The notes: generated by a model not told the origin, from the letters alone. Shown: positions 18,625 through 27,112, counted from the first letter of the stretch. The stretch: 31,912 nt of DNA from Candidatus Omnitrophota bacterium (GCA_023485205.1 JAMCZX010000011.1:1-31912); one strand, 5' to 3'. Numbers and translations are program-made.

Positions 18625-19311
18625 ATGAACGAAGATCTCGGAATACTTATTCCTGCATATAACGAAGAGAAAACAATAGGTGGCATTGTAAAAAAACTAA
18701 AAGAAACGTTTTCTATGGTAGTGGTTGTTGATGACGGTTCTACTGATAAAACGTCTTCATTGGCAGGAGAAAACGGTGCAATAGTTTTAAAACATGTAAA
18801 AAGGAGCGGGAAGGGCAGGGCTCTCCAGACAGGGTTTTCCTTTTTAACGGGAAAAAACGTAAAAGCCATTCTTACGATGGATGCGGATGACCAGCATAAG
18901 GTCAGCGACATAAAAAATTTTCTTTCAGCATATAAAAGAAGACCCGACGTTGACATATGGATTGGTAAAAGAAAAATAAAAAAAAGCCTGATGCCCTTTA
19001 TAAGACGATTAACAAATATTTCAATGTCTTTGCTGATTTCTCTTTTATCCCTGCAGTATATACCCGACACGCAATCGGGTTTCAGGCTTATAAAATCCTG
19101 TATACTGAAAAACCAGAAATTCAGAAGTTCTTATTTTGAGATGGAGTCGGAGCTGCTTATAAAATCCTCTCTTAAAGGTGCAGGAATAGGTTCTGTACTT
19201 ATTGAGACAGTCTATGAAAAACAAAGAAGTAAGATAAACCCGATAAAAGATACTATCAGATTTTTTAAAATGCTTTTTTTTGTTATTTTTGACTTATGGA
19301 AGAAAACCTGA
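18625..19311 (+). CDS. Family 2 glycosyltransferase (DPM1/DPG-synthase-like)
   Basis: Predicted GT-A fold glycosyltransferase that moves a sugar from a nucleotide donor to a lipid-phosphate or similar acceptor. Visible motifs: GILIPAYNEEKTIGGIV at the N-terminus, VVVVDDGSTDKT, the DxD-type MDADDQH, and DTQSGFRLIK. The 228 residues match short soluble dolichol- or polyprenyl-phosphate glycosyltransferases. I chose the ATG at 18625 because GAAGG at 18611-18615 is correctly spaced for it; the in-frame ATG at 18616 is too close. It overlaps pcm by 16 bp. A lipid-linked product could feed the GT-C enzyme at 28257-29801, but this is inference. Confidence 0.9.
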   Translation: MNEDLGILIPAYNEEKTIGGIVKKLKETFSMVVVVDDGSTDKTSSLAGENGAIVLKHVKRSGKGRALQTGFSFLTGKNVKAILTMDADDQHKVSDIKNFLSAYKRRPDVDIWIGKRKIKKSLMPFIRRLTNISMSLLISLLSLQYIPDTQSGFRLIKSCILKNQKFRSSYFEMESELLIKSSLKGAGIGSVLIETVYEKQRSKINPIKDTIRFFKMLFFVIFDLWKKT

Positions 19312-19946
19312 ATCCTGAAAAACTTCGCCGTTTAATGGTAAAAGAACAGATTGAGGCAAGGGGTATAAAAGAAAAAATCATTCTTAAATCTTTTTTGAAG
19401 GTTCCACGACATCTTTTCATGCCGGAAGAATATCAACTCTATGCTTATGAAGACCAGCCCGTTCCTATTGGCTCCGGCCAGACAATAAGCCAGCCATACA
19501 TGGTAGCCCTGATGACAGAAATTCTTGACGTCCGGAAAGGAATGAAGATTCTTGAAATAGGTACCGGCTCAGGGTACCAGTCTGCGATTTTAGCTGAAAC
19601 AGGCTGTTCTGTTTATTCAGTAGAAAGAATTCCGGAACTTGCTGAAAGAGCAAAAAAGATTCTTGACAGACTGCATTATAACGTTTCCATATATATTGGG
19701 GATGGAACGTTGGGTTTAAAAGAATTTTCACCATACCAGAGGATTATTGTTACTGCTGCCTCACCATCCATTCCCCAGCCTCTTATTGAGCAATTAGAGG
19801 AAGACGGCAGGATTGTAATTCCTGCAGGCGATTATTTTTCCCAGGAGCTTGTAAGAGGTACTAAAAAGAACGGGCGGATTATAACAGAAAATTTTGGTGG
19901 ATGTCAGTTTGTGCCGCTAAAAGGAGAAAAAGGATGGAAAGAATAA
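19296..19946 (+). CDS. pcm: Protein-L-isoaspartate O-methyltransferase
   Basis: Repairs age-damaged proteins by methylating L-isoaspartyl residues with S-adenosylmethionine. The 216 residues match the family. Motifs: VPRHLFMPEE, the substrate loop GSGQTISQPYMVALM, SAM-binding LEIGTGSGYQSAIL, and IIVTAASPSIPQPLIEQL, followed by GGRIVIPAG-like EDGRIVIPAGDY. The reading frame overlaps the glycosyltransferase (16 bp) and ligA (13 bp), so translation is probably coupled across all three. Confidence 0.96.
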   Translation: MEENLNPEKLRRLMVKEQIEARGIKEKIILKSFLKVPRHLFMPEEYQLYAYEDQPVPIGSGQTISQPYMVALMTEILDVRKGMKILEIGTGSGYQSAILAETGCSVYSVERIPELAERAKKILDRLHYNVSIYIGDGTLGLKEFSPYQRIIVTAASPSIPQPLIEQLEEDGRIVIPAGDYFSQELVRGTKKNGRIITENFGGCQFVPLKGEKGWKE

Positions 19947-21916
19947 AAAAAAGGATGGACCATCTATGTGAAATTTTAAATTATCACAATTATAAATATT
20001 ATGTGGAAAATTCCCCTGAAATCAGCGACCATGAATACGATATCTTATATAAAGAGCTTATTGAACTTGAAAAAAACCATCCACAGTTTAAAAGACAGGA
20101 TTCTCCGACGCAGAGAGTTGGCGGAGAGCCACTGGACGGATTTAAGACAGTAAGGCATAAAGTGCCTATGTTAAGCATTGATAACACCTATAGTAAAGAA
20201 GAGCTCAAAGAATTTGATAAAAGAATACAAAAATGGTTGGGGCATAAATCCGGATACGTGGTTGAACTTAAAATAGATGGAGTGGCGATATCTCTTTTAT
20301 ATGAAAACGGGATTTTCTGCCGGGGTGTTACAAGAGGGGACGGGTTTGAGGGGGATGATATTACAGAAAACCTGAAAACGATTAAATCCCTTCCCTTGTC
20401 AATTTCAATGAATGATAAAATTGAGGTTCGTGGTGAGATATACATGAAAAAGAATGATTTTGAAAGACTGAACAAAGAAAGAAATTCAAGAGGGGAAGTC
20501 CTTTTTGCAAATCCAAGAAATGCTACTGCAGGCTCATTAAAGCTTCTTGACCCCAAAACGGTGGCTAAAAGAGGTTTAACACTTTTTGTTTACGCAGGGT
20601 TTTTACCTGACGGACCAAAAACGCAATGGGAGCTTTTAAATCACCTTGAGAGACTTGAATTTCCCGTAAATCCGGTTAGAAAATTGGCAGGGGACATAAA
20701 CGGGGTTATGGATTTTTGTGATGAATGGGAGGAAAAAAGAAAATCACTCCCTTATGGCATAGATGGGCTGGTTATAAAGATTAATTCTCTTGATGACCAG
20801 GATGCTCTCGGGGTAACGACAAAAAGCGCAAGGTGGATGGTGGCTTATAAATACCAGCCGGAACAGGCATCTACAACGGTTGAAAAAATAATCGTACAGG
20901 TGGGCAGGACTGGTATTCTTACTCCTGTGGCGAGCTTATCACCTGTTTTTATTTCAGGAACAACCGTTACAAGGGCGACACTTCATAATTTTGACGAAAT
21001 AGAACGATTGGACGTAAGAGAGGGGGACAGGGTTTTTGTTGAAAAAAGCGGCGAGGTAATTCCAAAAGTTATAAGGGTGATAAAAGATACAAGAAAAGGA
21101 AATGAGATAGAATTTTTATCACCTTCAGAATGTCCGGTATGCGGGAGTTCTGTCGTCAGGGATACTGGAGAAGTTGCATTAAGGTGTCCAAATGTCCGAT
21201 GCCCTGCGCAGATAAAAGAAAGAATTATTCATTTTGCATTAAGGGATGCAATGAGTATTGAGGGTTTGGGGGATAAAATCGTGGATATGCTTGTTGACAG
21301 AGGTTTTATCTCTGATTATGGGGACCTCTATAGTCTGAAAGAGCGGGATAAGGAACTTCAAGACGTTGAAAGAATGGGGGAAAAGTCAGTTAACAACCTG
21401 CTTTCCGCCATTGAAGAAAGTAAAAAAAGACCCTTGAAAAATCTGATTTTTGCTCTGGGTATAAGACATGTAGGGGTTCATGCAAGTGAAATTCTCGCGA
21501 GCAGATTTTCTTCTATTGATGAAATTAAAAAAGAAGTACAAAATGGACTGAATATTTCTGAAATAGGTCCTGTCATTGAAAAAAGTATAAAAGATTTTTT
21601 TGATGAACCTGAAAATGTTAAATTACTGGAAAAGATGAAAAATGCAGCCGTAAACATGGAAAGGACAGAGGAGGAAAAAATTAAATCCACTATGTTTTCA
21701 GGGAAAAAGTTTGTTGTTACAGGCACTCTAAAGAATTTTTCAAGGGCTGAAATAGAAGAGTTTTTAAAACAAAGGGATGCAACGGTATCAGAAACCGTAT
21801 CAAAAAAAACAGATTATCTTATTGCCGGTGAAAACCCCGGTTCAAAGATTGATAAGGCAAAAAGGCTCGGCGTTAAAATCATTACAGGGGAAGAGCTCAT
21901 GGATTTCTCAAAATAA
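19934..21916 (+). CDS. ligA: NAD-dependent DNA ligase LigA
   Basis: Seals nicks in replication and repair using NAD+. From the ATG at 19934 the protein has 660 residues (671 in E. coli). An upstream in-frame start would add 11 residues and lacks a Shine-Dalgarno; AAGGAG at 19921-19926 fits 19934. Order: Ia domain with NYHNYKYYVENSPEISDHEY, adenylation domain with the nucleotidylated lysine K113 (ELKIDG), OB fold, a four-cysteine zinc finger (CPVCGS..CPNVRCPAQ), helix-hairpin-helix region and a C-terminal BRCT domain (FSGKKFVVTGTL..). All parts are intact. It is the last gene of the pal-to-ligA run. Confidence 0.97.
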   Translation: MERIKKRMDHLCEILNYHNYKYYVENSPEISDHEYDILYKELIELEKNHPQFKRQDSPTQRVGGEPLDGFKTVRHKVPMLSIDNTYSKEELKEFDKRIQKWLGHKSGYVVELKIDGVAISLLYENGIFCRGVTRGDGFEGDDITENLKTIKSLPLSISMNDKIEVRGEIYMKKNDFERLNKERNSRGEVLFANPRNATAGSLKLLDPKTVAKRGLTLFVYAGFLPDGPKTQWELLNHLERLEFPVNPVRKLAGDINGVMDFCDEWEEKRKSLPYGIDGLVIKINSLDDQDALGVTTKSARWMVAYKYQPEQASTTVEKIIVQVGRTGILTPVASLSPVFISGTTVTRATLHNFDEIERLDVREGDRVFVEKSGEVIPKVIRVIKDTRKGNEIEFLSPSECPVCGSSVVRDTGEVALRCPNVRCPAQIKERIIHFALRDAMSIEGLGDKIVDMLVDRGFISDYGDLYSLKERDKELQDVERMGEKSVNNLLSAIEESKKRPLKNLIFALGIRHVGVHASEILASRFSSIDEIKKEVQNGLNISEIGPVIEKSIKDFFDEPENVKLLEKMKNAAVNMERTEEEKIKSTMFSGKKFVVTGTLKNFSRAEIEEFLKQRDATVSETVSKKTDYLIAGENPGSKIDKAKRLGVKIITGEELMDFSK

Positions 21917-21970
21917 AAAATATGGCAAAAATTCTGACATAAGAAATATGGACACTGAACAAAGTAAGAG

Positions 21971-22112
21971 GTAAATACTCAGTGAACGACGTTTGAAGTA
22001 AGTTTGGATTGTCTTTAAATCTTTATTTGAAGCATTTATCTTTATAAAGATATAAAGAGCAATCCATAACTTATCCTGTTCCTTTCTTCTTGGGACAGAA
22101 TTTGAGACGGAG
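21971..22112 (+). repeat. Palindromic intergenic repeat, copy B
   Basis: Bases 21971-22075 are identical to copy A in reverse complement (105 of 105). They include the outer arm GTAAATACTCAGTGAAC, the GTAAGTTTGGATTG arm and the AT-rich palindromic core. The right side (22076-22112) has diverged from A but still ends with TTGAGACGG, also found in A. It fills most of the 206-bp ligA-xerC gap, and its right end overlaps the xerC ribosome-binding site (GGAG, 22109-22112). Confidence 0.9.
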
Positions 22113-22122
22113 AAACTCTATT

Positions 22123-23019
22123 ATGAACTTAAGAACTTTGGAACTTATAAATTTTGAAGAATTTCTCAAAAATTTTCTTCTTTATCTGAAAACAGAAAAA
22201 AATCTTTCAAATAATACAATCTCATCTTATAAAAATGACCTGGAAAAGTTCAGAAAATTTTTAACTGACAAAAAAATCACCTTAAAAAGCATAAGCGGGA
22301 AAGGGCTGACGGATTTTATCATTTTCTTAAAAAAGAAAAATTTACAGGGTTCTTCCATATCAAGACACATATCCAGTATTAAAGGGTTTTATAAATTTCT
22401 TATATTCAGGGATAAGATTTCCCCTGACGTTCTTAATTACTTTGAAAGTCCAAAGATAGAAAGAAAACTTCCTGAATATCTTTCCCAGGATGAGATAAAC
22501 GGGCTTCTCAATAAAAATATTGATATAAAACAAAAGGTTAGGAATAAAGCAATTATTGAATTTTTTTATGCTACGGGACTCAGGGTTTCTGAGCTCTCCA
22601 ACCTTAAGAAATCTGATATGAACCGGGAGGAGAGATGGGTAAAAGTTACAGGGAAGGGGAACAAGGAAAGGATTGTTTTTTTTTCTGAGACAACGGAAGA
22701 AACCATCAGACGTTATGTGCAGGATAATAAGCATAAAGAAAGCCCCTATCTTTTTACAAATAAATCAGGCGGTAAACTCTCCCGCCAGAGCTTATGGAAA
22801 ATTGTAAAAACATACGGCAAAACCGCCATGCTTATAAAAAACCTGAAACCCCATACCATAAGACATTCTTTTGCAACACACCTGCTTGAAAGGGGTTTGG
22901 ATTTGAGAACAATACAGGAACTTCTCGGGCACAAAAACATAAATACAACAACAATTTATACACATCTTGGTAAATCCTACCTGAAGGAAACATATAAAAA
23001 ATTTCATCCCCGCTCCTGA
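22123..23019 (+). CDS. xerC: Tyrosine recombinase XerC/XerD
   Basis: Site-specific recombinase of the Xer type, which resolves chromosome dimers at dif. From the ATG at 22123 it has 298 residues, the normal Xer length; GGAG at 22109-22112 supports this start over an upstream TTG at 22090. N-terminal SAM-like core-binding domain ~10-100. Catalytic residues are visible: R154 (ATGLRVSEL), H244 and R247 (HTIRHSFATHLLERG), H270 (LLGHKNINTT) and nucleophile Y279. Xer and integron/phage integrases look alike, but the lack of phage genes and the size favour a housekeeping Xer. XerC and XerD cannot be told apart here. Confidence 0.93.
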   Translation: MNLRTLELINFEEFLKNFLLYLKTEKNLSNNTISSYKNDLEKFRKFLTDKKITLKSISGKGLTDFIIFLKKKNLQGSSISRHISSIKGFYKFLIFRDKISPDVLNYFESPKIERKLPEYLSQDEINGLLNKNIDIKQKVRNKAIIEFFYATGLRVSELSNLKKSDMNREERWVKVTGKGNKERIVFFSETTEETIRRYVQDNKHKESPYLFTNKSGGKLSRQSLWKIVKTYGKTAMLIKNLKPHTIRHSFATHLLERGLDLRTIQELLGHKNINTTTIYTHLGKSYLKETYKKFHPRS

Positions 23020-23034
23020 TTTCCTACAATTTTT

Positions 23035-23063
23035 TTGACAAGAAAATTTTTATATGGAATAAT
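23035..23063 (+). promoter_or_regulatory. Near-consensus sigma-70 promoter
   Basis: -35 TTGACA (23035-23040, 6 of 6), 17-bp spacer, -10 AATAAT (23058-23063, 5 of 6). The predicted start lies ~39 nt before the ATG of the small membrane protein gene, leaving a leader with a strong Shine-Dalgarno. This is the best-matching promoter I found in the window. Confidence 0.75.
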
Positions 23064-23108
23064 TGAATAGAATATAATACTATTATTATCTTTTACATAG
23101 GAGGACAA

Positions 23109-23342
23109 ATGGGAGCGTTAATTGGTGGTATTATAGGTGTAATACTTGGATTATGGGGTATTATTCACTGGTTTCCTTTATTTGTTAAAGGATTAGAGGC
23201 TGCAATTCCCTTTTTAGTGCTTATAATAGGGGCTATAGCAATTGCAGCAGGGATAAGTGACATCAAGGACAGATGTGAGGAAAAGAGAGAAAAAGCAAAA
23301 GAACAGCAGGGAGAGAAGAAGGAAGAGGAAAAGAAAGAGTAA
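23109..23342 (+). CDS. Small two-helix membrane protein with charged C-terminal tail
   Basis: Family not recognised. The 77 residues form two Gly/Ile-rich hydrophobic helices (~3-22 and ~31-50) and a highly charged Lys/Glu/Gln tail (~52-77) likely to be helical in the cytoplasm. A strong Shine-Dalgarno (AGGAGG) and a near-consensus promoter precede it, and a terminator follows within 35 nt. It therefore looks like a strongly expressed single-gene unit, which is notable for a gene of unknown role. Stress-type small membrane proteins have this shape, but no homology is claimed. Confidence 0.8.
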   Translation: MGALIGGIIGVILGLWGIIHWFPLFVKGLEAAIPFLVLIIGAIAIAAGISDIKDRCEEKREKAKEQQGEKKEEEKKE

Positions 23343-23371
23343 ATAAAATAATATAATTATATTGTGAAAAT

Positions 23372-23401
23372 AAAAATGGCTGGTAGATACCAGCCATTTT
23401 T
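23372..23401. terminator. Bidirectional intrinsic terminator
   Basis: A perfect 13-bp stem (23372-23384 with 23389-23401), loop AGAT, GC-rich centre TGGCTGGT, with A- and T-tracts on the two sides. It lies between the convergent small membrane gene and leuS, and overlaps the leuS stop by about two bases, so it can serve both. Confidence 0.9.
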
Positions 23402-23693
23402 ATTGGACTACAAAATTAACTGTCCTACCCGGAATATAAATCTTTTTTACGACTTTTTTCCCCTCAATAAATTTTTGTATTCCATCTGATTTCAGGGCTT
23501 CTTCAAAGACAGCCGTTTCTTCGGCTCCTTTTTTGATTTTCAGTATTTCTCTTACTTTTCCATTTACCTGGACGGGGAGCTCAACAACGTCAAAAACAAT
23601 AAGTTTTTCATCATAGGCGGGCCATTTTTCCTTGAAAATGCTTTCTTTATTTCCTGAATTTGACCATAATTCTTCTGCAAATATGGGGAGCAA
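23400..23693 (-). CDS. leuS: Leucyl-tRNA synthetase, C-terminal part in a shifted frame
   Basis: This frame continues LeuRS after a frameshift. The expected family sequence SPFAPHI-AEELW is split. The main frame reads SPFAPHI and then goes wrong, while this frame supplies [10 protein letters not shown], then [10 protein letters not shown] and [14 protein letters not shown], the C-terminal tRNA-binding region. Removing one T from the TTT at 23679-23681 (minus strand) restores a continuous protein of ~817 residues, the normal length. The nominal TTG start at 23693 is not a credible start. Either a base-call/assembly error, a real inactivating mutation, or frameshifted translation; error is most likely because leuS is essential. 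Confidence 0.85.
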   Translation of the reverse strand: MLPIFAEELWSNSGNKESIFKEKWPAYDEKLIVFDVVELPVQVNGKVREILKIKKGAEETAVFEEALKSDGIQKFIEGKKVVKKIYIPGRTVNFVVQ

Positions 23694-25851
23694 AAGGTGA
23701 AAGAAGGATTATGGTTTTTTCAATATCTTTTTTTGAGATATCTTCATCGGAAGACGCTGCGGCATTTAAAAATTCCATAAAAGCACTGACAGCGGTATTC
23801 ATTTTAAATTCCTCTATTCGTTCAGTTATCTGCCGGATAAGAATATTTACACTTCTTGAAATTCCTGAACCTGAATTTTCCCGGGGATTTTCAGATTTTT
23901 TACAAATCCAGTCCCGGAATTTTCTTAAAAATCTATAGCAGCCTTCAATGCCCATATCATTCCATTCACAGTTAGTCTCAGGCGGGCCCATGAAAAGTTC
24001 ATATAATCGGACTGTATCTGTCCCGTATTTTTTAACTAATTCATCAGGGTTGACGACATTTCCCCTGGATTTGGACATTTTTTCAAGCTTACCTGTTTTT
24101 TCACTATATTTGCAAACCATTCCCTGGTTAAAAAGTTTTAAAAACGGCTCATCAAAACCGAGCTCTCCGCAGTCGTAAAGAACCTTTGTAAAAAATCGTG
24201 CATATAAAAGATGCAGGATGGCATGTTCCACACCGCCTATGTAACAATCAACAGGGAGCCACCTGTCAACAATTTCCCTGTTAAAGGGGGCTGTTTTCAA
24301 ATCCGGGTCAGGGTATCTTAAGAAATACCATGAGGAACCGGCCCACTGGGGCATTGTATCTGTTTCTCTTTTTGCTTTTCCATTGCACCTTGGACATTTT
24401 GTCATAACAAATTCAGGTATTGTGGCTAATGGGGATTCCCCTGTTCCGCTTGGCTGGTATTTTTCCACGTCAGGAAGTAAAACAGGAAGGTCTTTTTCCT
24501 CCAGGCAAACCTCCCCGCATTTTTCACAATAAACTACAGGGATTGGTTCGCCCCAGTATCTTTGTCTTGAAAAAATCCAGTCTCTTAGTTTATATGTGAC
24601 AGATTTTTCACCTTTTTTATTTTTTCCAAGCCAGTGGACGATTTCATTTTTGGCCATTTCAGAATCCATACCGGTAAAAACGTTTGAATTAACAAGTATG
24701 CCATGCCCTTCATATGCTTCCATAAGCTCACCATTTGTATCCTTTTTTATATTTTTATTTGAAATAACTTCTATAATAGGCAGATTAAATTTTTTTGCAA
24801 AGTCAAAGTCTCTCTGGTCATGGGCAGGAACAGCCATTATTGCACCTTCTCCATAATGAATAAGTACATAGTCCGCAATCCACACGGGAATTTTTTCTCC
24901 ATTGACAGGATTAATGGCATAAGCTCCGGTAAAAACACCTGTTTTTTCTTTTATAACCTGGGTTCTTTCTATTTCAGATTCCTGTTCTGCTTTATTTACG
25001 TACTCATATACCTGTTTTTTTCTATCGCCCGCTACTATTTTATCAACGTAAGGATGTTCCGGGGCAAGGACAATATACGTTGCACCGAAAAGAGTATCAG
25101 CCCTTGTTGTAAATACTTTTAATGGAAGAGAACCTCCGCCCGGGGAAACAACGTCAAAAATAATTATTGCACCTGCACTTTTTCCTATCCAGTTTTTTTG
25201 CATGATTTTTACTTTTTCAGGCCATTCTAATTTTTCAAGGTCAGAAATCAGTCTTTCTGCATATGCAGTTATTTTTAACATCCACTGCATCAGCTCCTTT
25301 TTTTCCACCTTTGTGCCACATCTTTCACATCCTCCATTGATGACTTCTTCATTTGCAAGTCCTGTCTTGCATTTGGGACACCAGTTGATTGGCATTTTTT
25401 TTCTGTAGGCAAGTCCATTTTTGTACATCCGGACAAAAATCCATTGCGTCCACTTATAATATTCCGGGCTGCTTGTATTTATTTCTTTTGTCCAGTCATA
25501 CATTGCGCCAATTTCTTTCAGCTGCCTTTTAAAATTTTCTATGTTTTTTTTAACACTTATTTTGGGATGTATCCCTTTTTTTATGGCATCATTTTCTGCA
25601 GGCAGACCAAAAGAATCCCAGCCCATTGGATGGAGGACGTTATACCCGCAGAGCTTTTTATACCTTGCCCATACGTCTGAAAGAACATAACCGCGCCAAT
25701 GCCCGACATGAAGCCCTGAACCTGAGGGATAAGGGAACATATCAAGGCAATAATACTTGTTTTCACTTTTAATTGAAGTGTAATGGGCTCCGGTTTTTTC
25801 CCATGTTTCCTGCCACTTTTTTTCAATTTCAGTAAAATTATATTTTTCCAT
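23647..25851 (-). CDS. leuS: Leucyl-tRNA synthetase, main part (frameshifted near 3' end)
   Basis: Class I synthetase charging tRNA-Leu. This frame encodes 734 residues with HVGH (48-51) as the HIGH motif and a zinc-type CPKCKTG..CERCG insert. The CP1 editing domain shows [20 protein letters not shown] and [16 protein letters not shown]. The [14 protein letters not shown] region and [15 protein letters not shown] (~589) follow. The last ~10 residues after SPFAPHI are out of frame because of one extra T at 23679-23681. A -35/-10 pair sits so close that the ATG is at or within 2 nt of the predicted transcript start, with no Shine-Dalgarno. The gene is divergent from prs. Confidence 0.95.
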   Translation of the reverse strand: MEKYNFTEIEKKWQETWEKTGAHYTSIKSENKYYCLDMFPYPSGSGLHVGHWRGYVLSDVWARYKKLCGYNVLHPMGWDSFGLPAENDAIKKGIHPKISVKKNIENFKRQLKEIGAMYDWTKEINTSSPEYYKWTQWIFVRMYKNGLAYRKKMPINWCPKCKTGLANEEVINGGCERCGTKVEKKELMQWMLKITAYAERLISDLEKLEWPEKVKIMQKNWIGKSAGAIIIFDVVSPGGGSLPLKVFTTRADTLFGATYIVLAPEHPYVDKIVAGDRKKQVYEYVNKAEQESEIERTQVIKEKTGVFTGAYAINPVNGEKIPVWIADYVLIHYGEGAIMAVPAHDQRDFDFAKKFNLPIIEVISNKNIKKDTNGELMEAYEGHGILVNSNVFTGMDSEMAKNEIVHWLGKNKKGEKSVTYKLRDWIFSRQRYWGEPIPVVYCEKCGEVCLEEKDLPVLLPDVEKYQPSGTGESPLATIPEFVMTKCPRCNGKAKRETDTMPQWAGSSWYFLRYPDPDLKTAPFNREIVDRWLPVDCYIGGVEHAILHLLYARFFTKVLYDCGELGFDEPFLKLFNQGMVCKYSEKTGKLEKMSKSRGNVVNPDELVKKYGTDTVRLYELFMGPPETNCEWNDMGIEGCYRFLRKFRDWICKKSENPRENSGSGISRSVNILIRQITERIEEFKMNTAVSAFMEFLNAAASSDEDISKKDIEKTIILLSPFAPHICRRIMVKFRK

Positions 25852-25859
25852 ATTCTATA

Positions 25860-25888
25860 AATATATCCCAAACCCATATTTTATTCAA
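25860..25888 (-). promoter_or_regulatory. leuS promoter (leaderless type)
   Basis: Minus strand: -35 TTGAAT (25883-25888), 17-bp spacer, -10 TATATT (25860-25865), then 8 nt to the leuS ATG. The -35 is the mirror image of the prs -35, three bases away. Confidence 0.65.
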
Positions 25889-25891
25889 CTT

Positions 25892-25920
25892 TTGAATTTT
25901 CCTTCCCAATATGATAAAAT
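25892..25920 (+). promoter_or_regulatory. prs promoter
   Basis: -35 TTGAAT (25892-25897), 17-bp spacer, -10 TAAAAT (25915-25920, 5 of 6). The predicted start near 25927 gives a leader of ~114 nt that contains palindromic repeat copy C. With the leuS -35 it forms ATTCAACTTTTGAAT (25883-25897). Confidence 0.65.
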
Positions 25921-25945
25921 ATAAAAATACCAATAATCTGTAATC

Positions 25946-26030
25946 GTAAATACTCAGTGAACGGTGTTTGAAATAAGTTTGGATTGTCTTTGAGGGCAAG
26001 CCGGAACTTATCTCTTACTTTAATACTTAG
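25946..26030 (+). repeat. Palindromic intergenic repeat, copy C (short form, in prs leader)
   Basis: The left arm GTAAATACTCAGTGAAC and core ATAAGTTTGGATTG match copies A and B. The AT-rich centre is missing and replaced by a short GC-richer turn (GGGCAAGCCGG). The right arm (AACTTATCTC ... TAATACTTAG) pairs with the left arm. The right end reaches the prs Shine-Dalgarno TAGGAG (26028-26033), so the folded RNA could partly cover it. Confidence 0.85.
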
Positions 26031-26040
26031 GAGAAAAACT

Positions 26041-26970
26041 ATGAATAATTGTGTCATTTTTTCCGGGACGGCAAACGTTCCTCTTGCTGAAAAAATAGCT
26101 GATTATATGAAAAAGCCTCTTGCCAAAATGGAAATTTCAAGATTTACTGACGGGGAAATTTCAATAAAGATTGAAGAAAACGTCAGAGGCAAAGACGTGT
26201 TTATCATCCAGCCAACATGTCCTCCTGTAAATGAAAATCTTATGGAACTTCTTATAATCCTTGATGCACTGAGAAGAGCCTCGCCAAGAAGAATTACGTC
26301 TGTTATACCATATTATGGATATGCCCGGCAGGATAGAAAAGACAGACCAAGAGTGCCAATAACTGCAAAACTTGTGGCAAATTTACTCGTAGCCGCAGGA
26401 ACACAAAGAATTCTTACAATGGACCTTCATGCCCCGCAAATCCAGGGATTTTTTGATATTCCGGTTGACCATATTTTTGCGGCACCTGTGATTGTTAACT
26501 ATTTAACGAACAAAGGATTTAAAAATCCTGTTTTTGTTGCTCCTGACGTAGGAAGTGTTAAAACAGCAAGAGCTTTTGCAAAAAGAATGAGCGCTCCTCT
26601 TGCAATAGTTGATAAACGAAGGGATAATCCTGAGACAGTGGAAGCCATACACTTAATAGGAGACGTCCGGAATAAAGAAGCTATAATTGTGGATGACCTT
26701 GTTTCTACAGGGGGAACCCTGGTGGAAGCCGGTAAGGTTCTTTATGAAAATGGAGCATCTAAAATAATAGCAACCTGTACTCATGGGGTTTTTTCATCAA
26801 ATAGCTTAAATAAAATTTCAAGCTCACACATTTCAAAGCTTGTAGTGACAGATACAATTTATCACACACAAATATCCCCTGATATAAAAATTCTCTCTGT
26901 CGCTCAACTTTTGGGTGAGGCAATAAAAAACATACACCTTGAAACCTCTGTCAGCTCATTGTTTATTTGA
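26041..26970 (+). CDS. prs: Ribose-phosphate pyrophosphokinase (PRPP synthetase)
   Basis: Makes PRPP from ribose-5-phosphate and ATP for nucleotide, histidine and tryptophan synthesis. From the ATG at 26041 it has 309 residues, the normal class I length. TAGGAG seven nt upstream fixes this start; a TTG at 25984 lies inside the repeat. Motifs: FSGTANVPLAEKIADYM start, RFTDGEISIKI, YYGYARQDRKDRPR, MDLHAPQIQGFFDIPVDH, KRRDNPE flexible loop and the PRPP loop VDDLVSTGGT (~217-226). All catalytic segments are intact. It converges with two miniprotein genes downstream. Confidence 0.97.
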   Translation: MNNCVIFSGTANVPLAEKIADYMKKPLAKMEISRFTDGEISIKIEENVRGKDVFIIQPTCPPVNENLMELLIILDALRRASPRRITSVIPYYGYARQDRKDRPRVPITAKLVANLLVAAGTQRILTMDLHAPQIQGFFDIPVDHIFAAPVIVNYLTNKGFKNPVFVAPDVGSVKTARAFAKRMSAPLAIVDKRRDNPETVEAIHLIGDVRNKEAIIVDDLVSTGGTLVEAGKVLYENGASKIIATCTHGVFSSNSLNKISSSHISKLVVTDTIYHTQISPDIKILSVAQLLGEAIKNIHLETSVSSLFI

Positions 26971-27031
26971 CAGATTTTGTCCATAGTGACAACACATCCA
27001 ACAAAGATATGTATTCAAAGACAAATCGGTC

Positions 27032-27106
27032 TCAACCCATTGTTGGTTTTTTCCCATGGTTGGCTTTTTTTGAGCGCCATTTAAGTTTTCTTTTCTTTCT
27101 TCTCAT
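27032..27106 (-). CDS. Possible 24-residue arginine/lysine-rich miniprotein
   Basis: A short frame starting ATG 6 nt after the stop of the miniprotein gene at 27113-27196. The product begins MRRKKRKLKWRSKKANHGKK, with more than half basic residues and one tryptophan. The composition resembles tiny ribosomal proteins (bL34, bL36, bTHX), but I see no match to any. No Shine-Dalgarno is present; translation would depend on coupling to the upstream gene. It may be chance in A-rich DNA, though the balanced non-poly-K composition argues for a gene. Confidence 0.42.
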   Translation of the reverse strand: MRRKKRKLKWRSKKANHGKKPTMG

Positions 27107-27112
27107 TTTTTC

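Noticed and set aside
22090..22122. Upstream TTG start for xerC
   Set aside because: It lies within repeat B and has no Shine-Dalgarno; the ATG at 22123 has GGAG at proper spacing and gives the normal length.
23679..23681. Programmed +1 frameshift in leuS
   Set aside because: The local codons (CAU AUU UGC) offer no recognised slippery sequence, stop codon pause or upstream Shine-Dalgarno; an extra base is the simpler explanation.
24596..25680. Several plus-strand frames opposite leuS
   Set aside because: They are antisense shadows of a well-identified synthetase, with no recognisable protein features or ribosome-binding sites.
25984..26040. Upstream TTG start for prs
   Set aside because: The extra 19 codons are the palindromic repeat; TAGGAG and family length fix the start at 26041.
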